Shown here piece by piece: positions 45,196 through 56,875 of a stretch of DNA of 64,000 nt (position 1 is the stretch's first letter; each line of letters begins with the position of its first letter). The DNA is from Liolophura sinensis. Taxonomy: Eukaryota; Mollusca; Polyplacophora; Chitonida; Chitonidae. Both the position numbers and the translations under genes were made by a program. The stretch is taken from the NCBI RefSeq assembly GCF_032854445.1, contig NC_088301.1, positions 25,714,402 through 25,778,401 of the forward strand. The letters run 5' to 3'. Under the pieces are notes generated by a model. It worked only from the letters and a program-made list of their open reading frames with translations, was not told the DNA's origin and searched no databases.

Positions 45196-45286
45196 ATGGT
45201 GAGTTACATTTCCACGTTGGGCGTACAGATATGAACACCATATTGGTGGAAGACACCTAGTCTGTATAGTGAACGTTACACTGGAC

Positions 45287-45420
45287 AAACGGCCAGCATC
45301 ATGGAGGGAGGAAATAGGACACAGCCCAGGGGAAACCCACGACCATCCGCAAGTTGCTTGCAGACCTTCCCACATACAACCGGAGAGGAAGCCAGCATGA
45401 GCTGGACTTGAGCTCACGAC
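45287..45420 (-). repeat. SINE family 1, middle fragment
   Basis: CGGCCAGCATCATGGAGGGA, CCCACGACCATCCGCAAGTT and GAAGCCAGCATGAGCTGGAC. No tail or tRNA head. Confidence 0.75.
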
Positions 45421-45424
45421 ACTC

Positions 45425-45813
45425 TCTCTTTGACTTTTAAACAATGCATCATGTACTATTTATGTGACATATATAATAGACGTTCATGATCTGTCGTGCT
45501 TGCAACTAGTAATTCAGTGCAGAATTAATTAAATCACCTGTATATAGTTACATTATAATTTGATGACCGTAATAAATATTTTAGACTCATTATATTGCCA
45601 TAGTTACTGAGATAGCCAGATCGATATTGCCTCTTAATAATACATTTCATGCCCTTTGATATGTCGTCAATGTCACTAGTTTCCTAGTTAAAACAATATC
45701 CGTGTATAGACACAGTTCCCCAGGCAAATGTTTTTGTTGTCCCGGGGACGATAATGTTAGCAAATATTGAGAAACTGGTGCAGAGTACAATATCGCGTTT
45801 GCACTTGATGGTT
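45425..45813. other. Gene-free stretch
   Basis: Nothing recognised between the SINE fragment and the 29-bp array. Confidence 0.3.
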
Positions 45814-46495
45814 TTTGCATGCACGGTGTGTCACTGGAATTCTCTGGGCAGCAGGCACAGTCTGTCACCGGTGCGGGCTGCATGCACGGTGTGTCACCGG
45901 TACTGGCTGCATGCACGGTGTATCACCGGCACCGGCTGCATGCACCGTGTGTCACCGGTACGGGCTGCTTGCACGTTGTGCCACCGGTACGGGCTGTATG
46001 CACGGTGTGTCACCTGTACGGGCTACATGCACAGTGCTGGTACGGGCTGCATGCACGGTGTGTCACTGGTACGGGCTGCATGCACGGTGTGTCACTGGTA
46101 CGGGCTGCATACACGGTGTGTCACCAGTACGGGCTGCATGCACAGTGTGTCGCTGGTACTGGCGGCATGCACGGTGTGTCATTGGGACGGGCTGCATGCA
46201 CAGTGTGTCGCCGGTACGGGCTGCATGCACGGTATGTCATCGGTATGGGCTGCATGAACGGTGTGTCACCGGTACAGGCTGCATGCACCGTATGTTACCG
46301 GTACCGGCTGCATGGACGGTGTTTCACCGGAACGGGCTGAATGCACTGTGTATCACCGGAACGGGTTGCATGCACGATGTTTCACCGGTACCGGCTGCAT
46401 GCACGATGTTTCACCGGTACCGGCTGCATGTACTGTGTGTCACCGGTACCGGCTGAATGCACAGTGTGTCACCGGTACCGGCTACATGCACGATA
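45814..46495 (+). repeat. 29-bp minisatellite, about 23 units, palindrome-rich
   Basis: The unit is about 'ggctgcatgcacggtgtg' followed by 'tcaccggtacg' (29 bases). Each unit contains the palindromes GCATGC and ACCGGT and a small hairpin GGTGTGTCACC. Because 29 is not a multiple of three, all three plus frames are open and give repeats such as ACTVCHRYGLHARCVTG. These are not real proteins. GC content is far above the surrounding sequence. Confidence 0.95.
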
Positions 46496-46885
46496 ACATG
46501 ACTTAAGAGTCATTTATAGTTTACACACATTTTGAATGAAATATTAATTTGAATATGAACTGAAAGCTTTTGCCGGAAAATTAATTATAACAGATTTTAC
46601 ATGAAACATACTTTATCACATAGGGACTGGGTTGACCTGACCTGGTGTTATATTTATGACAGGAAAAAGCACTTGCGGGTGTATCCCCTCCTCCACTCCC
46701 CCCCCCCCCTCCCGAAAAAAAAGAATCCGGTGGACCTTGAATAACTTTGGAATTTTTAGTTCTTGTATCTAAGCGTCAAGTCCGATATTCGTATATCAAT
46801 TGTAGACTATAAAAGTGAGATCCAAATCGCTAATCCAAAACAACTTAAAACTCCAGTTCCCTAATGAATATGTAATGAATAATAT

Positions 46886-47153
46886 ATATTTATTTATTTA
46901 TTTGATTGGTGTTTCACGCCGTACTCAAGAATATTTCACTTATACGATGACGGCCAGCATTATGGTGGGAGGAAATCGGGCAAAGCTCATGGAAACTCAC
47001 GATCAGCCACAGGTTGCTTGAAGACCTTCCCACGTATGGGTGGGGAGGAAGGCAGCATGAGCTGGACTTGAATTCAGGGTGATCGCATTGGTATTCGGCT
47101 CCGGAGTCATTGCGCCGTGCTGGCGTGCTAACCACCTCGGCCACGGAGGCCCC
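46886..47153 (-). mobile_element. SINE family 1, full-length, diverged
   Basis: (TTTA)n, GATTGGTGTTTCACGCCG, ACGATGACGGCCAGCATTAT, GATCAGCCACAGGTTGCTTG and GCTAACCACCTCGGCCACGG (head). Many CpG-type changes. Confidence 0.88.
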
Positions 47154-47154
47154 A

Positions 47155-47480
47155 ATAGTATATAAATAACAAATAAAGCTGGTAACATTTATGAGAGAAG
47201 GCGCTCATAAGTTTTCAATGATTTAAGAAAGACAGTCGATATTTCAGACTCGTTGTCCTTCAATGATTTCCGCCACTAATATAAATATAGGTATCTCAGC
47301 AGCGTTTGGAGAACAATTGGTCCTAACAGCATAATGTTGATGCATTAAACATGGATGCTTAGACAGCCTCTGGCCCCGTTTAAAAAGCTCCATTTAAAAG
47401 TCGACGTCAGGTTTTAGGGGTTCATACGAGAACTGTGTCATGTTAAAAATACAAACGAGTGAATACGGCGAGTAAAACCA
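47155..47480. other. Gap between two SINEs
   Basis: No feature recognised. Confidence 0.3.
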
Positions 47481-47485
47481 AAACC

Positions 47486-47748
47486 GGGGCCTCCAGTGGC
47501 TCAGTTGGTTAGCGCTCTAGCGCAGCGTAATAACCCAGGAACCTCTCACCAATGCGGTCGCTGTGAGTTCAAGTCCAACTAATGCTGGCTTCCTCTTCGG
47601 CCGTACTAGGAAGGTCTGCCAGCAACCTGCGGTGTGTCGTGAGTTTCCCCCGGGCTCTGCCCGGTTTTCTCCTACCATAATGCTGGTCGCCGTCGTATAA
47701 GTGAAATATGCTTGAGTATGGCGTAAAACACCAATCAAATAAATAAAT
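47486..47748 (+). mobile_element. SINE family 1, full-length
   Basis: GGGGCCTCCAGTGGCTCAGT (head), GTCGCTGTGAGTTCAAGTCC (box B), CCTACCATAATGCTGGTCGC, AAATATGCTTGAGTATGGCG and an (AAAT)n tail. AACCAAAACC before it resembles AATCAAAATC after it, perhaps a decayed target-site duplication. Confidence 0.9.
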
Positions 47749-47759
47749 CAAATCAAAAT

Positions 47760-49105
47760 CATTTATTTATTCATTCAACAGAGTGAATGTTAATGCGTGG
47801 CGAAAACCTGATAGAAAAGGGTAATACTTTTAAATACAGCATTAGTTGCGTTAGTTGGTTTTTACGTACACGCATGGACAGAAGTTTCATTTTACCTCCG
47901 TTTGTTGAAATTTTGTGATATAAAGTACAATGAAATATCCGTTTGGTTAATACTGTTATTTCATTAATTGTAAAATTCTGCAGTGACTTATTTCCATTAT
48001 AAATCATATAGCACAATTGTTGCATTGAGCTGTAAAACATATGAGTCACTCCAACGGTAAAAACTCTGGTTCTATATTAAAGAGATATATTATACAGTAA
48101 TAATCGCTTCGAGTATTTGTCTTCGTGTTCACTTAATTCTGTGTGCTTGCTGCTATGATAAATGCATTCACTGCTTTGCTAATGCATGCAATGCTTTGAT
48201 AAATGTATTCACCCTTTTGAATAATAGCTGCCAAGTAAAAATTGTTTATTTGTCAATGCCACGTTCAATAGACATTGTAAGTATGTGTCCATCCGCCTCT
48301 TAAATTGTAAACCGTTGTGTATAAATAAATTACCTAACTTCTACTCAGGTTCATGTCAGCAGCACAGTTGGGTGTCTTGACACTTGCAATCTGCATTAAG
48401 CCACCCATTGTGTACATCTGGCCTGATAGCCATTTCAGCGTGTATGCCCGACATGTCTACCCCTGACATAACGCCGCACGTGGATTAAAGTGCATATACA
48501 GTCGAATTGAACTGACAGCTTGTGACGGTCTGGCCAGATGTACAAGTGATAAGAAACTCGTAAAACTTGTCCCAACGGACACAGCCTGGACAGCAGGGGA
48601 TTGTTGGACAGCGTATAAATATCTTTGGTCGAAAGGGCATGTCATATCTGAATTTGTCAGCTGTGGAATAAATACATGTATATCGAACGTTAGTCCAGCA
48701 GTCCCTGTGTTGTTCAGTTTCAGAAAGGTCTCAAGGATATTAAGTCTTACTTGATATTATAGAGAAGATATTCCCTTTTCTATATCTATAAACACGGACT
48801 TCATCTCCACAATTGGATGTGAATAATTCCGGCATAAAGTCTCAAAGTATCATTTAATTTTGGGGAATGGATCTTGGATCTACAGTTCTTAGGTTTCCTT
48901 TGATGGATACACACAGTGTGTGTATATGTACACGTGTAATCTTTTAATTCAGTTAATTCAGTGCAACAATCGCGGGCCCAGCCTAATACGCATGCGTACC
49001 GAAGTAAACCGTATAAGCTGTCCATTTAGCTAACACGGCACTGGATTATCAATAGCTTATTTCAGTTATATGCCTGATAACAGTTAAATCGCCAGTGTAA
49101 TATAC
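47760..49105. other. Gene-free stretch
   Basis: No coding or repeat feature recognised. A TATAAATA at about 48617 has no gene downstream that I can see. Confidence 0.35.
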
Positions 49106-49121
49106 AGTGCGAACCTTTATA

Positions 49122-49393
49122 TTTATTTATTATTTTTGTTTTGTTTATTTGACTGGTGTTTTACGCCATTCTCAAGAATATTTCACTTATACGACGGCGG
49201 CCATCATTATGGTGGGAGGAAACCAGGCAGAGCCCGGGGGAAACCCACGGCCATCCGCAGGTTGCTTGCAGACCTTCTCACTTAAGGCCGGAGAGCTGAG
49301 CTGGACTTGAACTCACAGCGACCGCCTCGGTGAGAGGCTCCTGTGTCATTACGCTGCGCTAACGCGCTAACCATCTGAGCCACGGAGGCCCCC
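49122..49393 (-). mobile_element. SINE family 1, full-length, 13-bp target-site duplication
   Basis: (TTTA)n, GACTGGTGTTTTACGCCA, ACGACGGCGGCCATCATTAT, CACGGCCATCCGCAGGTTGC and CTAACCATCTGAGCCACGG. Flanks GCGAACCTTTATA (49109-49121) and GCGAATCTTTATA (49394-49406) differ at one base. Confidence 0.9.
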
Positions 49394-49409
49394 GCGAATC
49401 TTTATAAGC

Positions 49410-50768
49410 AACAAAATACACAATCTAATCCATCCAATATGTTTTAGTTAGTTATATACTGACTTAAATATTAGCCTCCGGCCTCGGAGCTGTTGCTTGT
49501 GTAAAGTCTACCAACAAGAGAAATGTCCAAGCTGACCTTAAAATATTTATTGATTGAATGAGCTTGCGGCAACGTTGGACCTATTTTTAGCGTTAACTCC
49601 AGACATCAATAATCAAAATGTCGACCCAAGATGAAGTAAACACATACAACTGTAAGTGTAAGTGTCGACAATTTACATCATCTGTCAACCTTAAAGAGAC
49701 GTTTCATGTCGATATCATCATGACACGTATATTTCCTGGCGACCATAATTACCAATTCTCGAAGGATTAGATATAATTCTCCAAGAATTTGCGAAAAAAC
49801 AAAAACTTTTTCTCCAAGACTCTATACAAACAATAAACCAATGCCTTTTTGTCAGGTATTTGACAACATTCTAGGTTTAATGTTGTAGCAAAAGTGGCAA
49901 TAACCACCTTATTAGGTTAAGCCAGCGAAGGCTCATATATATTTTTTGAACGTTTCAAACACCGCGTGTAACGTTATGTTTAGGTAGCCCTTTTCAAAAC
50001 AAAAAATGTTGCGCACCAATTTTATATGAGTGTATTAGCCTTTTAATTAGCAGTCAATCATGTTTGTTATCTTCCATGCAGAAACAAGCGATGCCTAGAG
50101 CATGGATGCCAAGCGCTGTCCGTTGTAGTGCAGACACTCTATAGCTTGTCAGGTGAAAATCCCCGTGGGAGTCATGTGCCTTAGAGTAGATGCTCAAGTG
50201 GCAGACGATAGAGAATGTCACGTTTCACCATTCCGCCTCTTGTAGTCCAAATACCAATCTCCATTAACACTGCTTTTCCACGAATCCCTTGCACAAGTCA
50301 AATACTTTCAGTTAGACAAACAGCAAGTTCCAAGGCATCATTTTAACGCTGCTTCCACTGCTGCTATTCAAGCCTAATTTTGTGTCAAACTGTACGGTTC
50401 TCTGGCGTAAAGTGTTTGCATTCACCATAAATGTGGGACCGAAAAATCAAATATACTGTATTTGAACAAAAAACTAGTTTTAGACGGAAGTAAAGCACAT
50501 AAAATATTACTTTTGGAACTTTTCCAGTAGGATATCATGTCTGACAAAGTACTAACAATTCTCTAAAACTCTCACAATCAGGCAAAATAAGTAACTGGGT
50601 CATGGACAAAATTTTAGGTCGAACACAGTATTTAGCAATGTAAGGCAGATATACATTTTATTTATTGTTTGTTTGTTTAGTACTGCTTTATTTGTATAAG
50701 TTTTATTTATCTCTTAAATTATTTATATTATTTATCTATTTATTTGTCTATGTTCATTTACATTTCAG
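49410..50768. other. Sequence upstream of the neurensin-like coding exon
   Basis: Probably intronic. The end is a long T-rich tract (TTATTTATCTATTTATTTGT) and the acceptor CATTTCAG at 50761-50768. No other feature seen. Confidence 0.4.
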
Positions 50769-50829
50769 AAATTTCCCATCAGCTCCTTCGCTCACGCTCC
50801 GAGTCACGTGGCACGGCTGGATTCAAACC

Positions 50830-51624
50830 ATGGCGGAACTGCCAGTGACAGAAGAACGGGAATTTCTTCCGCAAACGGGCCACAGTCGGAAATCGTCTGT
50901 CGCGTCCGTGGGTGCTGACGAGTCCAGGTCGAATTCCAGGAGAAGCAGTAAACGTCTGAGTCGACAGGCCTCGATGGAGAGGCATTCCTTGGACGAGCAG
51001 GAATCGCGTCGCACCAGGAAGTACGACAAGCGACGTAGTTGTCCGGACTATTTCGGCGTGAAATCCTACCTTCACAATTTCTATGATACCGCCTTCTTCA
51101 AGGACCCGTCTATATACGAGGAAGAAGACGACTATCGGTACCTTCTGAATCCGGCACGGAGGCGACGCCGGTGTCGGCCCGTCTGGTGGAAGGTGTCCAC
51201 CTGGATCGGTGTCAACCTCATGATCTTCGGGGTGATCGGGATCCTTGTGGGCTACCTCGTACCCAGAAAACCCATCATCATAGAGACTGATTCTTCCAAC
51301 CAAATTTTGCTGGTGGACAAGCAGGCGAATCCGCACAACACCATGCTGGATATGTGCAAAGTAATCGGACTGGTGCTGTTCTGTCTCGGTGGAACGACCT
51401 TGGCGCTCGCTCTGCTCTTTCCTAGCTTTCTGCATCAATATTGCAATGAGGAACGCTACGACGACGCGATTCGTGTCCGTTACGGAGAGGACGCCAAACC
51501 TCCGCCTTTAAGTCCTATAGAAATGACCATTCCGGCCTCTTCGAAGGTCAGCAGTGTCCAGCCCGAGAGGAACGGCGCGGAATCTTTACTAACCAAAGAC
51601 GGAATGGTTAATGTTAAAGACTAG
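50830..51624 (+). CDS. Neurensin-like two-transmembrane vesicle protein
   Basis: 264 residues. The ATG at 50830 sits in a strong context (AAACCATGG) 61 bases after acceptor CATTTCAG (50768). The open frame continues upstream, but that part is intron and 5'UTR. Residues 1-70 are basic and Ser-rich (SRRSSKRLSRQAS), suited to phosphorylation. FGVKSYLHNFYD (75-86) and the following acidic EEEDDYRYLL match the neurensin (NRSN1/NRSN2) signature. Helix 1 lies at about 121-144 (WIGVNLMIFGVIGILVGYLV), then a short loop and NTMLDMCKVIGLVLFCLGGT with helix 2 at about 176-200. The two-helix layout and LDMxKxxGxxLFCxGG are family hallmarks. Vertebrate neurensins sit in small vesicles of neurons; the longer N-terminus here is unlike them. 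The first exon is outside this block. Confidence 0.9.
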   Translation: MAELPVTEEREFLPQTGHSRKSSVASVGADESRSNSRRSSKRLSRQASMERHSLDEQESRRTRKYDKRRSCPDYFGVKSYLHNFYDTAFFKDPSIYEEEDDYRYLLNPARRRRRCRPVWWKVSTWIGVNLMIFGVIGILVGYLVPRKPIIIETDSSNQILLVDKQANPHNTMLDMCKVIGLVLFCLGGTTLALALLFPSFLHQYCNEERYDDAIRVRYGEDAKPPPLSPIEMTIPASSKVSSVQPERNGAESLLTKDGMVNVKD

Positions 51625-54600
51625 ACCTTTGCTGGTGACGGACCTGGAAAGAGAACTCGTACATTGCTCTTGTCAGAGACATTTCCGCCATGTAAATGAG
51701 CTGGGAGGAAATCAGACATTCATCACGCTAGGCAATGATTAGAATAATTGTCTTGCCGAGACAGTCGGGTATGGTTATTGATCAAGACCAAATGTGTGTG
51801 ATTACATTTTATATACTCATTGATTTTCTGATCAACCATATTGTATTAAGGGTCTGTAATGTTATATTCAGGACAGAAAAGAATTACGTACATGTTGCTG
51901 CTGGTGGTGCGTAAGCACGCAAATATATGTCCCCAGTGTTCCAGGTGAATGTAATCGGCCGAATTTTTGAAAATCAGTAACACGATTTAACACTCGTTTG
52001 TATTTTTCCAAAACATGAAAAAGTGATCTTTATACAACATGGCCGTATATATATAAATATGGGACTGTGGGAAAATAATACATGGCACAAATTATTCAAT
52101 TCGTTATATTAAGAAAAGAGGCATGTGTTTGATATCAGCCGTTCTGTTTTAACTCTTACTAAGAAGGCATAAGTCATTTGTTCACCTATTATCGTGTCTG
52201 GTGAAAAAGTGCCCACTGAGGCCGAAAAAAAAAAGGCATACCGTATGTCTAACTCATTCGCCATCCTGTTCTCTAACAAATTCGTTTGTGAGCTCACAAT
52301 TCGATCGTTAGCGGAGTAGTTCTTTCACAGAGAATATAATCAATATCTAAGCAGTTGTGTAGGGTCACGAGAACTACTCTGTCATAAATACACTTAATGG
52401 GCCTGGGTATATTTTTTTTTCAAGACTGGAAGTGGCAATGTATTAAAACGAGCATAACCATATCATACTCTCCACCTTAACCGGCGTAAAGTCAATGGCG
52501 AGGCTGGTCTCATGGAGTCAAAGCCACACGGAAGCGATGGACTATGATGGTTATAACCAAAGGCTATCTATATATCTCGGCACGTTTGGGACATTATCTC
52601 GGGGAAACTCACTGATCATCATCTAAGCTCGTTTTTATTAATCGGATGAGGTAAACACGATCTGTTTACGTGGAGTCGAGTAGAACCGGTCCGCCAAGGC
52701 TGTGTATTGCGATACTCATGCCAGTTCGATTAAGTAAACGAAATGTAACTGGGGACAGATTCCGCGGACTCGAAATGAAGTGGTTAACTCGGGGGAAGTG
52801 TGGATTCGTCGGGGGAAAAATCACCGCTTGATCGAGTTATTTTACCGTCAATACCGGGTGAATTATTGAGTCATTTACGGTCAACAATGCGCCCAAAAAG
52901 GATTTTTGACATCACTTTGTTCTTACAGATAGAGAAATTGTACGTATATACAGCGTAACAGCAAATTTCGCTAATATTTGCAGGTCTGTATTTATCTGAT
53001 TGATTGCGTGAATGATTAATTGATTGATTGTTTTTATTCATTAACACCAGTGATCACAGAAGTCACATTGAACTATAATAACGTTAGCAGCTTTCTATAC
53101 ATATTTTAAAACGAAAACCAAGAATACTGAAACGTGCAAAATACATATAGCATCCCGACTGGCTGAAATAAAGCTCAACAATGTAACTATGGACGTACAA
53201 CATAGAAAGTAAAACCAGAGCAGTGACGACAGTGTTAATAGTTGCCAAATGTTCAAATTTTCTTGTTCTGTTCCTGCAAGCCAGCACGCCTGCAAGCCTT
53301 AGTGGCTACTGGCTGCGGGGAATCGCTGTTAAATAAGAAATGAATTCAGTTCAATTCAATTAAAACTTGATTTGCCAACCATCATATATTACACTCAGTT
53401 GTGCTTTAATTACAGCTATGCACAAAATTACCTCATAATTACGCAATATGCCAGATATATGCAGCTGTTTCGAGTGGTGCCCCAGTGTACATGTGCGTGA
53501 ACAAAAACATGTGGGATAAACAAAAACACACGATAATTTATGTCTATGGCACAACATTACAATCTTCCACGAAAGCCCAGAATTCAACTCCAATCCAATT
53601 TCTTAAAATGTATTTTTCTGATTTTCAACTTGAAACTGTCCTCGAACCCATGTAAAGTCTCAGATGTCACAACGAGTTGAATAAAGTACACGGATTTTGC
53701 TGAACTTTGTGTAATTACCGAGCGTCATAATGGTTTGACACGGTCACGTGGATGTGTTTGTCCAGTACCGATGAAATCTCGATCATGCGCACTGGAAACA
53801 GCTATCCAGCTTATTATATCAATATGAATTATGCTATATATATTTGCTTAAATTTGCAGGTTATAATGGTAAGAACGGCCTCGAGGAAATTGGAATCGCA
53901 CGTGCGGTAAATACCCGTGGTGCATCATGATTTGATGGCTCCCTGGGCAGTGTTTGATAACGGCGATGCCTCACAGAATTCTGTGTTTGCTTGACCCGGG
54001 GAAAGATTGTACATCATGCTTTCTAGAGCTAAAATACCGTACAGGAAATGTTATTCCTGAACGCCTGAGCTCCAATTGTTCTCCAGGGTAGAATTAGCAG
54101 TCTGTCAGACTGTTAACCCGTCGACCATTGTAGAAGGAAAGCAAGATGCATGGAACGACCGTCTGATAGATCCACAAATCGTGCCAAGCATCGATTCTGT
54201 GCACCACCCACGGGTTTTAACCAAGGGACTCCTTTACACACACATAAACACAGATTGGCTAACAGCTTCCCTCTAAACAGATATCTTTCACCTCCAACGA
54301 CACAACCGCAATGATTTTAAATGATTATCTTCGCCATACACACAAACACAAAAAATAGCATTGATGTTAACAGATGAACGGCTTTACGGCTTGAGTGATT
54401 ACTTTTTTTCACTTTAACAGAAACACAGCTTTGACAGGAAGACAGCTTTGGCTTAAACACAGCTTAGGCACAAATACAGCTTTGGCACGAACAGTTGCGC
54501 CCACGCATACGCGACAGAGCCGTTTGCCCTTGAACCAGAATGATGCATGCGTAGAGCAACATCAGCGCAGCTACCACATTACCAAGACCTGAACTGACAG

Positions 54601-55175
54601 GCAGCGGTTTACTTACAAGTCAAACCAGATAACAGCTTGTTGCCATGACCAACGCCTTCTTACTAAGGCTTCCTGGAACAGAGAATTGGTAGACAACAGC
54701 AACTCAACTGAGTGTTTTGAAACTATATCGGTAAATATGGAGCTGGATGGCTCGGTATGGCAGTCTTATGTACTGGCAAAAACAGGCCAGAATTTAGCTT
54801 TAGCAGGTCGACCGTCAGCCGTTGATTTTAAAAGAAACGCAAAATTGCAGACCATTAGGACTTGGATTCTTTTCTTTCCTGGTATACAAAGTTATTATGT
54901 CATGTGTCATTTATGTCATTTGACCCGGGGGAATTCATTGAACTCAAGAGAAATAACAGGTGTCAGATATTTCCTCTCATTAGTCGTGGAGCTTCGATGA
55001 CAATAAGCAGTGGACTATGTTAATGCGGCCGTTTGTGGAGCGCTAGTTGAGGACCACTTGACTCCCATACACCAACATGCGTGTTGTGCATATCTGCTCG
55101 TCATACGTGGAAAAGTTCGTCAAAGTTTTGTCAAAGGTCGGTGGTTTATTCTTGGCACTGCATCCATTAAACTAA
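51625..55175. other. Gene-free stretch after the neurensin-like gene
   Basis: The start is presumably 3'UTR. TATATATAAATATGGG near 52048 and an ATTAAA near 52442 are noted, but no poly(A) site is certain. The short repeat at 54418-54491 lies here. No other gene recognised. Confidence 0.35.
54418..54491 (+). repeat. Short tandem repeat, unit 17-18 bp, four units
   Basis: AAACACAGCTTTGACAG, GAAGACAGCTTTGGCTT, AAACACAGCTTAGGCAC and AAATACAGCTTTGGCAC in a row. Confidence 0.7.
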
Positions 55176-55179
55176 TATC

Positions 55180-55262
55180 CACTGTTTATAAGTGAATAAT
55201 TCTTGAGTATGTAGCTTAACATCAATCAGATAAATAAATAAATATAAATACATAAATAAATC
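55180..55262 (+). repeat. SINE family 1, 3' end fragment
   Basis: TATAAGTGAATAATTCTTGA, GTATGTAGCTTAACATCAAT and an (AAAT)n tail. Confidence 0.7.
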
Positions 55263-55269
55263 AGGCCTT

Positions 55270-55950
55270 TCCTAATTCGAGCCCTGGTTGGGCTGGGTCA
55301 AATGGCATATGTCATGATCTTTCGCTAGCAAAATAGCTCGTTTGGAAGTCAAATCTGTTCCCTTCAGGGCATCACATTTTGAATAGTGTTTTTTCTGTCC
55401 CAGAATCACGCTCAACTGATTGGGTAAGAACTTAATAGAACTGTGCCATTTGCAAAACATCACCTGTCTGAATTATTTACACAAGGTGGGGTTTTTTTGT
55501 GCAGCGCATGGTCATTTTGAATAAGGTACCTTCTATCTGAGAATTATGCTCAATCTGCTTAATAGAACTCTGATATGTGCAAAACACCACCTTTCTGACT
55601 TATTTACACAATGAGATTTTGCGCTGAATTTTGTTCAGCGAGAAATTTAAAATATTGCATAAACATCATAACATGTGTACTTAAGAAAATCGTGCAGTGC
55701 TTGGAGGTTGGCTCCAAATCTTTGAATTGCACTCCGTTGCCACCTTCTGTATATTGTGCGGAAGGATTTCTTTACAAAGGGGTTGCAAAGTTATCGCGCG
55801 TTACGGCGACTTGGGTCCAAGCTGGAGTGACGATTATTTTCTTTAAGTACATGTCTACTTCATTACTAGTTTTCCCACAAAATATCACCCTAGGAATGAA
55901 GATCAGGTCTTGGATCTAGATGACAAATCTGCCTAAATGTTTCACAAGTA
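55270..55950. other. Gene-free stretch with a loose duplication
   Basis: TTAATAGAACTGTGCCATTTGCAAAACATCACC-like text near 55430 recurs near 55558 (TTAATAGAACTCTGATATGT, GCAAAACACCACCTTTCTGA), as do TTATTTACACAA words. This suggests a degraded unit of about 130 bp. Confidence 0.4.
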
Positions 55951-55954
55951 ACAA

Positions 55955-56045
55955 TATTCGTGTTTCACGCCCTACTCAAGAATATTTCACTTATATGACG
56001 GCGTTAAATAAGTGAAACCGAGCAGAACCCATAGGAAACTGGTGG
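55955..56045 (-). repeat. SINE family 1, 3' fragment
   Basis: TCGTGTTTCACGCCCTACTC, AAGAATATTTCACTTATATG, ACGGCG and GAGCAGAACCCATAGG. Confidence 0.65.
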
Positions 56046-56158
56046 ATTTACATTATTATCTATATACGTGTTGTGTGAACTAGATGACATGGACATTTCC
56101 TGTCAGAAACCGGCCAAGGCAAAGCTTCTTGTATTTCCATTGATTTGGGAGATTTTTA

Positions 56159-56414
56159 TTTATTTATTTATTTATTTATTCCATTGGTGTTTTACGTCGT
56201 ACTCAAGAATATTTCACTTATACGACGGCGGCCAGCATGATTGTGGGAGGAAACCGGGCATGGCCCGGTGAAAACCCACGACCACGTTGCTGGCACACCT
56301 TCCCACATACGGCAAGCATGAGCAGAACTTGAACTTACAGTGAACGCATTGGTGGGAGACTCCTGGGTCATTACGCTGCGCTAGCGCGCTAACCAACTGA
56401 GCCACGGAGGCCCC
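56159..56414 (-). mobile_element. SINE family 1, full-length, perfect 13-bp target-site duplication
   Basis: (TTTA)n, CATTGGTGTTTTACGTCG, ACGACGGCGGCCAGCATGAT and CGCTAACCAACTGAGCCACG (head). TGGGAGATTTTTA is present at 56146-56158 and 56415-56427 without mismatch. Confidence 0.92.
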
Positions 56415-56449
56415 TGGGAGATTTTTAAATCGAAAGGGAAAGATAAACA

Positions 56450-56875
56450 TATTAAATATACTGGGACAATATGTGATGACCTTTTAACGGTAGAACATGT
56501 TTTCAAGCCAACATAAAGTCTTTTACGATTTACAGTCATGTAAGCAAACATATGGTGACCTTTCAATGCCTGCATGAAGATGTTTGCAGGCTATAATGAT
56601 GCAGTGTTTGATTCATAGTTATGTGAACATCGATATGATAATCTATTCAAGCCGACAATGCAGTAGTTTGTTCATTGGTATGTAAACATATGCAGATATG
56701 TTTGCCGACTAACTGTGTCGTCTTGTATTCACAGTTATGTAACGATACCTGTTATATGATGACATTTCATCGCTGAACTTTGTTTTGAAACCGACGCTGC
56801 AGCCTAGTATAGGCACAGTTGGGTAAACAGATTTTTGATGACCTCACAGTACGTGAAGATGTTTACAGGAATGCA
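56450..56875 (+). repeat. Degenerate tandem repeat, unit about 75-85 bp
   Basis: ATGTGATGACCTTTTAACGG, CATATGGTGACCTTTCAATG, TATGATGACATTTCATCGC and TTTTTGATGACCTCACAGTA recur. Between them are 'acagttatgtaa' words and GATGTTTGCAGG/GATGTTTACAGG. Four to five worn units. Confidence 0.5.

Noticed and set aside
45754..46506. Four overlapping plus-strand open frames of 81-213 codons rich in CHRYGLHARCVTG
   Set aside because: All three frames of a 29-bp tandem array are open; the frames are products of the repeat, not genes.
50665..50829. Extended start for the neurensin-like protein at 50665
   Set aside because: The extra 55 codons run through a T-rich tract and a splice acceptor (CATTTCAG at 50761-50768); the ATG at 50830 has a strong context and begins protein-like sequence.
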